NCBI GenBank assembly: GCA_007120615.1
Contig: SKNI01000217.1
Coordinates: 1-6,454, forward strand
Direction: 5' to 3'
DNA length: 6,454 nucleotides
Origin: Myxococcales bacterium
GTDB lineage: Bacteria > Myxococcota_A > Bradymonadia > Bradymonadales > Bradymonadaceae
The notes beneath the pieces were generated by a model. That model was given only the letters and a program-made list of their open reading frames with translations. It did not search any database and was not told the DNA's origin. The position numbers and the translations under genes are program-made. Shown here piece after piece: positions 1-5,734 of the stretch (its first letter is position 1; every line of letters begins with the position of its first letter).

Positions 1-709
1 ACGGCAAAAAAGCCACTCCCGAGAGAGCTCCTGCAATCGCGCCGATCGTGATTCCGCGAAATAACGTCGGACGGCGAAGCCCCCCCGAGGAGGCCCCAAA
101 GACCTCCAGGAGATGATTCTCCATCCGCTCCTTTTCCTGAAGGCGTCGCAACAAGGCCCCCAGCGCAAACAGCGCTCCCACAAGCCCCAGAACCACGACC
201 ACAAAAAAAATAAGGGCGATCCCATACCCGTCGCGAACCCACCGAAGAGCGCCGGCCTCCGGGGCGTCCACCCCGACGACGATATCGCGCATCTCCAATG
301 CCTCCACCCGAGCCACAACCTCCACCTGGCCCGGTCGCCACATCTCGGGCTCCACAATCAGGGAAACGGGCATCATCGCCTCAGTAACTCCCATCGTTTT
401 TATTTCTTCGGCTCCCAGTTGCTCCCGGAGCCGCAAAAGGGCCTGCGAAGCACTCTCGACCTCCACCGCTGAGACCCCGGTCCAATCGGCGATCTCCTCT
501 CGAAGCGAATCGACTTCCTCCGCCCCAATGCCCGCCTCCAGATAGACCACCGGCACAAATCGCTCCCACCAGCTCTCCGAGGCCTCCTGAACCTGAAACG
601 CGGCCGCCGCGACCGCCGCCGTCAACCACAATCCCGTCGCCAGCAGCGATATCATGGCCACCACGGTCAACCGATATTCACCAAAAATGGCCAGTGGTGA
701 TCTCAACAT
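1..709 (-). CDS. ftsX: Cell division protein FtsX, membrane subunit of FtsEX (C-terminus off the left edge)
   Basis: FtsX is the inner-membrane permease-like partner of FtsE; its periplasmic loop recruits and activates peptidoglycan hydrolases at the division site. 236 residues are visible. A short N-terminus leads into TM1 at about residues 14-38. A periplasmic domain of about 120 residues follows (about 39-160), with the FtsX-like start VVYLEAG and an A-L-x-x-L-R-E-Q-L segment at about 90-98. TM2 spans about 162-187. A charged cytoplasmic linker then carries the family hallmark FGASSGGLRRP (204-214), and TM3 begins near 219. Homologues have a further loop and TM4, lost here at the window edge. 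The start is fixed by the Shine-Dalgarno GAGGTGG (720-714), 4 bases before the ATG. The ATG overlaps the ftsE stop (ATGTTGA), which implies translational coupling. The family call is firm; the protein is incomplete only because of the window edge. Confidence 0.86.
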   Translation of the reverse strand, partial: MLRSPLAIFGEYRLTVVAMISLLATGLWLTAAVAAAAFQVQEASESWWERFVPVVYLEAGIGAEEVDSLREEIADWTGVSAVEVESASQALLRLREQLGAEEIKTMGVTEAMMPVSLIVEPEMWRPGQVEVVARVEALEMRDIVVGVDAPEAGALRWVRDGYGIALIFFVVVVLGLVGALFALGALLRRLQEKERMENHLLEVFGASSGGLRRPTLFRGITIGAIAGALSGVAFLP

Positions 710-1374
710 CGTTCCACCTCACCGGTGCGCGTTACATCACCGTCGCGCAGACGCCACACAATCGAGGACTGTCTGCGGCTCATCGCCCGCCGACCAAAAA
801 TCACCACCGTACTGCCTCGCTCCTGAACTCGCTCCAACCAGGAGAGTGCCATCCCTCGCACCGCCGGCTCCAGTTGTTCACAGATCCCGTCGACCACCAC
901 CAGCGAGGGAGATCCCACCGACGCCATCGCCAGTGCAACCAGCGCCCGATGCTGATCGCAGAGAGTGGACACCGGCACATCGCGCTCGGGCATCACCCCC
1001 AGAAACCCCAGCGCTTCCTCTGCCGCCTTTACCGCCCCCGCCGTATCTCCTCGAACGACCATGGGCAGCACCACATTTTCCACCGCCGTTCGACTCTCCA
1101 GAAGTACCGGGCTCTGCGGGCAACTCCCCACCTCCCGACGGACTTTGGCCAGTCCCCGACGGCCCAGACGGGAGATATTTCGACCGGCGATCACCAGCCG
1201 CCCCTCCACGGGACGACGTCTGAGGGTCAGCACCTCGAAGAGAGCGCTTTTGCCCACTCCCGAAGGTCCAACGATCTCGTTCCAGCTCCCCTTTTCCATT
1301 TGAAGACAAAGATCGCGCACCACCGGGTCGTCCCCGGCGCCGGCAGGTATCACCACGTCAAAAAATCCAATCAT
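703..1374 (-). CDS. ftsE: FtsE-like ABC ATPase with degenerate catalytic motifs
   Basis: This is the cytoplasmic nucleotide-binding subunit expected to pair with FtsX. Its 223 residues match the usual FtsE length of about 220. Seen: Walker A GPSGVGKS (36-43), Q-loop C-P-Q-S (85-88), and FtsE-like R-T-A-V-E-N-V-V-L-P (95-104). Beyond this the active-site motifs are lost in a gapless alignment. The LSGGQ signature reads LCDQH (138-142). Walker B keeps D162 but the catalytic Glu is G163 (VVVDG). The D-loop Asp is E169 (LEP). The H-loop His is R195 (IFGRR). The frame is open throughout, with no frameshift and conserved hydrophobic spacing, so this is not a decaying pseudogene. ATP may still be bound, but hydrolysis should be severely impaired; that is inference. 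The start matches the standard FtsE N-terminus (MI-x-F), but the ribosome-binding site is weak. It lies 87 bases after the upstream gene and overlaps ftsX by 7. It could instead be a divergent LolD/FtsE-type ATPase; the adjacent FtsX favours FtsE. Confidence 0.8.
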   Translation of the reverse strand: MIGFFDVVIPAGAGDDPVVRDLCLQMEKGSWNEIVGPSGVGKSALFEVLTLRRRPVEGRLVIAGRNISRLGRRGLAKVRREVGSCPQSPVLLESRTAVENVVLPMVVRGDTAGAVKAAEEALGFLGVMPERDVPVSTLCDQHRALVALAMASVGSPSLVVVDGICEQLEPAVRGMALSWLERVQERGSTVVIFGRRAMSRRQSSIVWRLRDGDVTRTGEVERC

Positions 1375-1461
1375 GAATGGTTCTTCGCCATACTCGTTTT
1401 AAGAGAGGAGGCACCGGTGTAGAGCTGGCGACGATTCGGGCCCTTCGAGAGGTCGAACTGA

Positions 1462-2226
1462 CTACCTGGCCAAAAAGTCTTCCACCAGATCGGTCAATGA
1501 GAGATCTTCACCAGGCTCATCGCATCCCGGCCACGCCAGCACTCCCGTCGATGGGATCTCTACCAGCGCGTCGGCGGCTCCGTTTCGAGCCAGCCGGGCT
1601 TTTAATTTCGCCGTATCAAAACTTCCCGAGGACATCTCCGGCCGCTCTTCCATGACCATCGTGGCAGCGCCCACTGACTCTTCCTCCAGGCCATCGACCG
1701 CCTCACTGAGTGCCTGTCCAATCCCATCGCCGGGACCGGGGCCGTCCTGTCCCGCCGACGAGGAGCTTCGCTCTTTGAGGGTCGCCAGTTTATTCTTCAA
1801 CTGCGACAGCCCCACGTGATTGCCGCCGGGATCCTCAAGGCCCTCCAGGTTTCCTTCTTCGATGGCCTGAGCCGCCTGTGGCACTCGATCTTGACCGGGC
1901 TGAAAAAGGTCCGGGTCCACATCCTTGACCTCTTCGGGAACCTGGTCCAGAGGTTCCAGCCCCACCATCTCGTCGTATTCGCCGGCCATCAGCTTTTTGA
2001 ACAAGCTCTTATGGCTGGCTTTCATGATGGACTTAATTTTTTTGTCCCGAGGCTTACCCTCCAGACCCTCCACCAGCTCCGTATAATTTGTGATATTCGT
2101 ATCCAGAATCGCGCCCCCTTGAAAGAGCTGGGTTTCGATGGTGTCGTCATTGACCCCTCGATCCTCGGTCTGAATATGAAACGTCTTTCCCCGGTATTCT
2201 ACGTCGTTATTATATCCGATCAACAT
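1462..2226 (-). CDS. Uncharacterised protein with N-terminal HIQTEDRG-type domain
   Basis: A 254-residue soluble protein of unknown function, with no signal peptide or membrane segment. Residues about 4-85 form the recognisable part: Y-N-N-D-V-E-Y-R-G-K-T-F, then HIQTEDRG (17-24), then LFQGGAILD (34-42), then a Lys-rich helix I-K-x-I-M-K-A-S-H-K-x-L-F-K-K-L-M (64-80). I recall this arrangement from unnamed delta-proteobacterial proteins; that is memory, not a search. Residues about 90-200 are acidic and rich in Pro, Gly, Ser and Gln, probably disordered. The end, about 203-254, has a Lys/Arg-Ala helix (FDTAKLKARLARNG) and an acidic tail (LSLTDLVEDFLAR), which look like short binding elements. 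The ATG is supported by GGGAG 8 bases upstream. It is the first gene of the minus-strand block leading to ftsEX and is divergent from murI, so a role in envelope growth or division is possible but inferred only from position. Confidence 0.8.
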   Translation of the reverse strand: MLIGYNNDVEYRGKTFHIQTEDRGVNDDTIETQLFQGGAILDTNITNYTELVEGLEGKPRDKKIKSIMKASHKSLFKKLMAGEYDEMVGLEPLDQVPEEVKDVDPDLFQPGQDRVPQAAQAIEEGNLEGLEDPGGNHVGLSQLKNKLATLKERSSSSAGQDGPGPGDGIGQALSEAVDGLEEESVGAATMVMEERPEMSSGSFDTAKLKARLARNGAADALVEIPSTGVLAWPGCDEPGEDLSLTDLVEDFLAR

Positions 2227-2239
2227 TGGGAAACTCCCA
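2227..2239 (-). promoter_or_regulatory. Hairpin covering the ribosome-binding site of the HIQTEDRG gene
   Basis: Directly upstream of the ATG the minus-strand leader reads TGGGAGTTTCCCA, a 5-bp inverted repeat with a 3-base loop. Its left arm contains the only Shine-Dalgarno-like GGGAG. Folding would hide the site. The stem is short, so an effect on translation is only a possibility. Confidence 0.3.
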
Positions 2240-2428
2240 CGAATTGGCCTGGCTGTGCAAAGTCACGGCGGACGAAAAACAACTTAACATACCCGCCCGG
2301 ACAACGAAACGAAAACTCGTGCCTGTCCTCCCATCTCAACCGGGGTGTGAACAGACAACACTGGACGTCCCATCGGCTTCGGCTTATCGTCACCTTCGGT
2401 GTACTGCTGTTGACTGAGAGTGTGATTC
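2227..2428. promoter_or_regulatory. Divergent intergenic region between the ftsEX block and murI
   Basis: These 202 bases separate two divergent transcription units and must hold promoters for both, unless the promoters lie inside the genes. It is more A-rich around 2270-2320 than the flanking coding DNA. I find no convincing -35/-10 pair on either strand. An 8-bp palindrome GGACGTCC lies at 2363-2370. The murI ribosome-binding site (GAGAG, about 2416-2420) is at the right end. No small gene with a credible start is present. Confidence 0.5.
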
Positions 2429-3307
2429 ATGAGCCAACCTTCATCCAGAACTGTACCCTCAGCCCGCCCCATCGGCATCTTCGACAGCGGGGTCGGGGGC
2501 CTGACCGTTATGAAAGCCCTTATCGAGCGACTTCCCACGGAGGATATGATCTATCTGGGGGATACGGCGCGGGTTCCCTACGGAAATCGGGGACCGGAGA
2601 CGGTGCGAAGATACGCAACCAACGCCGCCGCTCTGCTGCGCTCTCACGATATCAAGGCCCTGGTCGTGGCCTGTAATACGGCCTCGGCCTACGCCCTGGA
2701 AGCTCTCCGCGACGGCCTGGACATCCCGGTATTCGGCGTCATTGCACCCGTCGCCCGACGAGCTGCTGAACTCACCGAGACCGACAAAATCGCGATTCTC
2801 GGCACTCGAGGCACCATCCAGAGCAACTCCTATCAGCGCTCCTTATTGAATCTTCGGTCCCAGATAGACGTCTATCCCGTAGCGTGCCCTCTTCTCGTTC
2901 CCCTGGCCGAAGAGGGATGGACCACCGGCTCGGTCACGGAGCAGGTCATCGAGCACTACCTCAGCCCCCTTTCGGGGACAGGCGTAGACACCATGATCCT
3001 CGGATGCACCCACTACCCCCTGATGCAACAGACCATCGCTGAGGTCGTGGAGCGCCTGCCTTTTGAGGTGGTCACCCTTGTGGACTCTGCCCGCACGACC
3101 TCTCAGGCCGTGGAAGAAGCCCTTCGGGAGAAATCGCTGTTGAGCGACGAGAATGCTGCCGGAGTGCACCGCTTTTTGCTCACCGATCTTCCCCAGGGGT
3201 TTATCGAAACCGCCGAGAGATTCTTCGGACGCTCCCTCGACGGTGCCTGTGAACACGTTGATATTACCGATTCCACATTCTCGCTTGTCGTACCCCCCAC
3301 AGGATGA
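2429..3307 (+). CDS. murI: Glutamate racemase MurI
   Basis: This cytoplasmic, cofactor-independent racemase converts L-glutamate to D-glutamate, which MurD then adds to UDP-MurNAc-L-Ala in peptidoglycan synthesis. The protein has 292 residues (E. coli MurI is about 285) and is complete. The substrate-binding N-terminus GIFDSGVGGLTV is at 16-27 and YLGDTARVPYG at 42-52. The first catalytic cysteine is C82 in VACNTAS (80-86). The Asp/Glu-racemase loop I-L-G-T-R-G-T is at 123-129. The second catalytic cysteine is C193 in GCTHYP (192-197), with the partner His at 195. VDSA lies at 218-221. All catalytic residues are intact, in contrast to the two degenerate enzymes nearby. The ATG at 2429 has GAGAG about 8 bases upstream; roughly 13 residues precede the conserved core, a normal amount. 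It is the first gene of a two-gene unit and is divergent from the ftsEX block. Confidence 0.97.
   Translation: MSQPSSRTVPSARPIGIFDSGVGGLTVMKALIERLPTEDMIYLGDTARVPYGNRGPETVRRYATNAAALLRSHDIKALVVACNTASAYALEALRDGLDIPVFGVIAPVARRAAELTETDKIAILGTRGTIQSNSYQRSLLNLRSQIDVYPVACPLLVPLAEEGWTTGSVTEQVIEHYLSPLSGTGVDTMILGCTHYPLMQQTIAEVVERLPFEVVTLVDSARTTSQAVEEALREKSLLSDENAAGVHRFLLTDLPQGFIETAERFFGRSLDGACEHVDITDSTFSLVVPPTG
3301..3304 (+). promoter_or_regulatory. Ribosome-binding site setting the start of the PEGA-like gene
   Basis: AGGA sits 7 bases before the ATG at 3312 and abuts the murI stop codon (TGA 3305-3307). This and the signal peptide that begins at 3312 show that the longer open frame from 3153 is not the real gene start. 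Translation is likely coupled to murI. Confidence 0.7.
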
Positions 3308-3311
3308 ACCC

Positions 3312-4439
3312 ATGGCATCACTACGCCGAATATTCGGATTCACCCTCGCCGTCCTGGTCACACTTATCGTCGGCGCCGCACCGGCCTACGCTCAAACCGT
3401 GGCGGGACTTCAATTTGAGTATTCCGAGGAAGTCTCCGAGGCTCTCCAGAATCAATTGACCGAAAGTCTTCAGCAATATTTCGACGAGTCCACCCGCTAT
3501 GCCTGGGTCCCCACCGAGCGAGCGCGAGAGAACCTCGATCCGGTGGTGCGAGACTGCTTTACGGAGGACTGCCTTCGACGGGCCGGCCGAACCCTGGCCT
3601 CCGATGTGGGCCTCCGGGTCAAATTTGAGGTGGAGAGCCAGATTTATGAATGGACCGTGGACTTCTTCAGCCTCTATACCGGAGAAAACCTGGCTACCGA
3701 GCGAGGCACCTGTGATTTATGCGGCCGCTCCGAGGTCCTGGAACAATTCGGGGCCTCGATTCGGGGACCGCTGGCGGTGCTCGATCTCGATGAGCAACGC
3801 TCCCCTCCGTTGGACACCGGCCTAGACCCCGAGGCCGAGGGCAAGATCGAGGTCCGCATCACGGTCATTCCTCAGGATACCCGAATCTTTCTCGATGATA
3901 CGCCGGTGGGAGAGGGCACGGTCGAGATTCCCCTGGATCCGGGCACCTACGAGCTACGATTCTCTCATGATACGCACCACGGATTGCGGGAGACGATCAT
4001 CGTCTCCGAGAGTTCTCCGCCCCTCTTATTTCTTCGGGTTCACCTCAGTCGCGGCGCCGGAGCACCGGCCCCTGCCGCACCTCGCTCCGGTGGCATGGTG
4101 GACCGCCTGGAGCCGAATCGAAAGATTCTGGGTTGGACCGCCATTGGCGTCGGCGTGATGGTGACGGCCACCTCCTTTTTCGTCTCCAGTCTCCACGGAC
4201 AGCCCAACTGCTCCGGTGGAACCTTCGCCCAATGTCCCGAGGTCTATAACACGGCCGCTCTGGGAACTTCGCTGACCATCTTGGGCTCCGCCAGCCTGGC
4301 AACCGGAGGACTTCTGTTGGCCTGGCACTGGTTGGCCGGATCGTCATCGTCGACGGGGCCTGCCGACCTGTCGGCTCTCACCGTGAGTCCCTCAGTTACT
4401 GACGAGTTTACCGGGCTGTCACTGCGCAGACGTTTCTGA
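3312..4439 (+). CDS. Exported PEGA-like domain protein with two C-terminal membrane segments
   Basis: A 375-residue envelope protein of unknown function. A Sec signal peptide covers about residues 1-27: basic MASLRR, a hydrophobic stretch, and the cleavage motif AYA-Q. Residues about 28-155 form a globular domain with two close cysteine pairs, C82/C87 (CFTEDC) and C134/C137 (CDLC). Its overall look resembles N-terminal domains that precede PEGA modules in Myxococcota proteins. Residues about 178-233 look like a PEGA domain: I-x-V-x-V-I-P-x-D-T-x-I-F-L-D-D-T-P-V-G, then I-P-L-D-P-G-T-Y-E-L. A Pro/Ala/Gly linker (248-260) follows, then hydrophobic segments at about 271-293 and 315-339. Between these, C300 and C308 may form a disulfide. 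PEGA domains occur in surface-layer and envelope-associated proteins, so the soluble part should be periplasmic. The gene starts 4 bases after murI, which suggests an envelope role. It overlaps the convergent gene by 21 bases. Confidence 0.85.
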   Translation: MASLRRIFGFTLAVLVTLIVGAAPAYAQTVAGLQFEYSEEVSEALQNQLTESLQQYFDESTRYAWVPTERARENLDPVVRDCFTEDCLRRAGRTLASDVGLRVKFEVESQIYEWTVDFFSLYTGENLATERGTCDLCGRSEVLEQFGASIRGPLAVLDLDEQRSPPLDTGLDPEAEGKIEVRITVIPQDTRIFLDDTPVGEGTVEIPLDPGTYELRFSHDTHHGLRETIIVSESSPPLLFLRVHLSRGAGAPAPAAPRSGGMVDRLEPNRKILGWTAIGVGVMVTATSFFVSSLHGQPNCSGGTFAQCPEVYNTAALGTSLTILGSASLATGGLLLAWHWLAGSSSSTGPADLSALTVSPSVTDEFTGLSLRRRF

Positions 4440-5261
4440 GCCTGCAATGGGCTCAATTTTGATCTCCCAGTCGTTGTCCACCCACAGCACGTGGCGATCG
4501 GGAACCTCGACCCAGTTCTCATCATCGATGCGATTGGCCACCAGAAGAGCTCTGAATTTATCGTGGGTGATGCGCTTGGGCCGATGTCCCGCAAAGAGCG
4601 GCTTTTCTTTGGGCTCTTCGATCCCCTCGATGAGTCGGTAATGAAGGGGTTCTCCGATTCGACTGGCTGCCAGGCATCGATCGGAGACCGCCACCGCCAC
4701 CAGAGTGCCCAGCTTTTCGCCGACCTGTCGACTCAACGCCTCCAGCTTCGACATCGTCTCCCCGAGCTTCTCAGCGTAGAGCCGGGGCCAGTCGTTTTTC
4801 GGGGTGATGGATAAACTGGACTCCACTTTTGTATAAAAGATGTGGAAGACCAACTCCGCCATTGATGCTCCCTGAATATTTCGGCGAACGTGATCGGGGA
4901 CCGAGGCTCTCAGCGCATCGGAGGCCTCTTCCAACCCTTCACCGCCGCCGCACTGGGCGTATACCCAGTTGCGAAACCGATAGGGTTGCAATCGATTCGT
5001 TCCCGCTTTTCCCAGATCTTTGTGGCGAACATGTCCCACCAACGCCCTGGTGGGCACATCGCCTACCAGGGCTCGGATATCAACCTCTCCGGCTTTTCTC
5101 CTGGGATGTTTGCGCAACAACGACCGGCCTTCCTGCAACCAGCCGATGCCCATTCCCACCCGATCCTCGGGGAGAATCGCCTGAAGCGGCGCCCCTTCCT
5201 GCTTCATGACTTCTGCCGTCAGACTATCGTCGCTGCAAAGATATCCGAAAACCTGGGACAT
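4419..5261 (-). CDS. Class-II glutamine-amidotransferase-fold protein lacking the catalytic cysteine
   Basis: 280 residues. The N-terminal half follows the class II (Ntn-type) glutamine amidotransferase pattern of the YafJ/EgtC kind: M-x-x-x-F-G-Y at the start, GIGWLQEGRSLLRK (38-51), GHVRHKDLG (76-84), T-N-R-L-Q-P-Y-R-F-R-N-W-V-Y-A (88-102), then GASMAELVFHIF (131-142). The catalytic residues differ from the family. Cys2 is Ser2; the HNG motif is Q103-C104-G105; the T-D-S-E motif reads S133-M134-A135-E136. R79 of the HxR motif is kept. Glutamine hydrolysis is therefore unlikely, although a Ser nucleophile is conceivable in an Ntn fold. Residues about 185-275 form the usual C-terminal extension (VAVAVSDRCLAASRIGEPLHYR and beyond). 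The start is firm: GAGGAG lies 7 bases upstream and no Met occurs just before it, so a missing MC- start is not a mis-annotation. It converges on the PEGA-like gene and is divergent from the lipoprotein gene. The fold call is fairly sure; the function is unknown. Confidence 0.7.
   Translation of the reverse strand: MSQVFGYLCSDDSLTAEVMKQEGAPLQAILPEDRVGMGIGWLQEGRSLLRKHPRRKAGEVDIRALVGDVPTRALVGHVRHKDLGKAGTNRLQPYRFRNWVYAQCGGGEGLEEASDALRASVPDHVRRNIQGASMAELVFHIFYTKVESSLSITPKNDWPRLYAEKLGETMSKLEALSRQVGEKLGTLVAVAVSDRCLAASRIGEPLHYRLIEGIEEPKEKPLFAGHRPKRITHDKFRALLVANRIDDENWVEVPDRHVLWVDNDWEIKIEPIAGSETSAQ
4437..4460 (+). terminator. Candidate intrinsic terminator of the murI-PEGA unit
   Basis: Perfect 6-bp stem TGAGCC / GGCTCA with a 7-base loop (TGCAATG), followed by ATTTT. 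The first three bases of the stem are the stop codon of the PEGA-like gene. The U-tract is on the plus-strand side only, so it would act on that transcript. It lies inside the 3' coding end of the convergent gene (4419-5261). The stem is short and the U-run only four, so confidence is moderate. Confidence 0.5.
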
Positions 5262-5268
5262 GGAGTTA

Positions 5269-5274
5269 CTCCTC
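5269..5274 (-). promoter_or_regulatory. Strong ribosome-binding site fixing the start of the amidotransferase-fold gene
   Basis: Minus-strand GAGGAG with a 7-base spacer to the ATG at 5261. It matters because it confirms that the protein begins Met-Ser, not Met-Cys as expected for an active class II amidotransferase. Confidence 0.75.
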
Positions 5275-5320
5275 GTCGTACTACGGGTTATTGCGAGACT
5301 GCTTTCCTCTTATCTTCGAT

Positions 5321-5350
5321 GACAAATTTCACGCCCTGTGAAATCATGTC
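5321..5350. promoter_or_regulatory. Perfect 7-bp inverted repeat, candidate operator or leader hairpin
   Basis: ATTTCAC (5326-5332), a 5-base spacer GCCCT, then GTGAAAT (5338-5344). The symmetry continues outward as GACA (5321-5324) and TGTC (5347-5350), offset by one base. It is centred 48 bases before the lipoprotein ATG, between two divergent genes. This fits a binding site for a dimeric regulator or a 5'-leader hairpin. No U-run follows, so it does not look like a terminator. Confidence 0.5.
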
Positions 5351-5382
5351 CGAAAAAGGCCCAATCCTCTGTGGGTTACACC

Positions 5383-5613
5383 ATGCAAATTTTGTTCCCA
5401 AAACATCAACTTCTTGTCTTCGGCCTCTTCACCATCATCATCTCCGGCTGTTATGCCCACGCCGGAAAGCCCTATCAGGCCGAGCAGAAAGAGTGGCTGG
5501 AACTGGCCGACGCCGCCTGCGTGCGAGGCGATCAGCGCGCCCATGACGCTCTGATGACCCGCGCTCTGGTTCCCGAGCAGGCCAGGAATTGCCCTCCGCC
5601 CGCTGAGAACTAA
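5383..5613 (+). CDS. Small putative lipoprotein
   Basis: A 76-residue product. Its N-terminus is a lipoprotein signal peptide: basic K7-H8, a hydrophobic core (about 10-20), and the lipobox I-S-G-C with the lipidated cysteine at C23. The mature part has only 54 residues, is charged and probably helical (about 33-62), and holds two more cysteines, C46 and C70, that could form a disulfide. Residue +2 is Tyr, not Asp, so outer-membrane sorting by Lol is the default expectation if those rules apply here. The start at 5383 is chosen because the lipobox is then at a normal distance; an upstream in-frame GTG at 5338 would add 15 residues without signal-peptide character. The ribosome-binding site is weak (GTGGG). 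It resembles no family I recognise. It stands alone, divergent from the amidotransferase-fold gene and convergent with the membrane protein at the right edge. Confidence 0.7.
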   Translation: MQILFPKHQLLVFGLFTIIISGCYAHAGKPYQAEQKEWLELADAACVRGDQRAHDALMTRALVPEQARNCPPPAEN

Positions 5614-5621
5614 TTATACCA
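5613..5621 (-). promoter_or_regulatory. Candidate extended -10 promoter pointing antisense into the lipoprotein gene
   Basis: The minus strand reads TGGTATAAT: a consensus TATAAT with an extended -10 TGn element. At 17-bp spacing the -35 position (5641-5636) is TTAGCG, 3 of 6 matches to TTGACA. It overlaps the lipoprotein stop codon and would start a transcript near 5606, antisense to that gene. Sequence match only. Confidence 0.3.
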
Positions 5622-5734
5622 CGTACGACGACGAGCGCTAATTCCCGCCCACCGGTAACTTTAAATATAAGTCGAAACCAACTCTTCACAAAACGCTGCT
5701 CCCGCCGATCTTCTGACCGGGTCTCAGTGTCTAC
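5614..5734. other. Convergent intergenic spacer without a clear terminator
   Basis: These 121 bases lie between two genes that end toward each other. The spacer holds an A+T-rich patch (about 5659-5671) and the start of the antisense promoter candidate. I found no stem followed by a U-run on either strand, and no open frame with a credible start. Confidence 0.4.

Larger units (their letters stand above)
5262..5382. promoter_or_regulatory. Divergent intergenic region between the amidotransferase-fold gene and the lipoprotein gene
   Basis: These 121 bases separate two divergent genes. The left end holds the ribosome-binding site of the minus-strand gene. The centre is comparatively A+T-rich (about 5300-5330) and the right half holds a strong dyad. 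Promoter boxes cannot be assigned with confidence; TTGCGA (5291-5296) followed by TATCTT (5311-5316) has too short a spacer to be convincing. Confidence 0.5.

Noticed and set aside
654..1422. Long plus-strand open frames (up to 242 codons) opposite ftsE
   Set aside because: The minus strand encodes a clear FtsE-family protein here. The plus-strand products are Pro/Arg/His-rich low-complexity shadows typical of the antisense of G+C-rich genes.
1444..1457. Stem TTCGA-GAGG-TCGAA between the HIQTEDRG gene and ftsE as a terminator
   Set aside because: No U-run follows on either strand, so intrinsic termination is not supported; it may be a minor processing hairpin at most.
2082..2087. Plus-strand TATAAT as a promoter
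   Set aside because: It lies inside the minus-strand HIQTEDRG gene, has no extended -10 TG, and the position 17 bp upstream (CTCCAG) does not resemble a -35.
2209..2214. Minus-strand TATAAT just inside the HIQTEDRG gene
   Set aside because: It is explained by the codons for Gly-Tyr-Asn-Asn near the start of the protein, and the -35 position (GGAGTT) is poor.
2226..2417. 63-codon plus-strand frame in the divergent intergenic region
   Set aside because: It begins with TTG, has no ribosome-binding site, overlaps the start of the opposite gene and has no protein-like pattern.
3153..3311. Upstream extension of the PEGA-like open frame, beginning inside murI
   Set aside because: It overlaps murI out of frame, has no domain character, and the signal peptide plus AGGA ribosome-binding site place the start at 3312.
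5338..5382. Upstream GTG start for the lipoprotein
   Set aside because: It would place about 15 polar residues before the signal peptide and lies inside the dyad; the ATG at 5383 gives a standard lipoprotein signal.
4890..5546. 218-codon plus-strand frame crossing the amidotransferase-fold gene and the lipoprotein gene
   Set aside because: It is antisense to a gene with a strong ribosome-binding site and family motifs, and out of frame with the lipoprotein; its product has no recognisable features.
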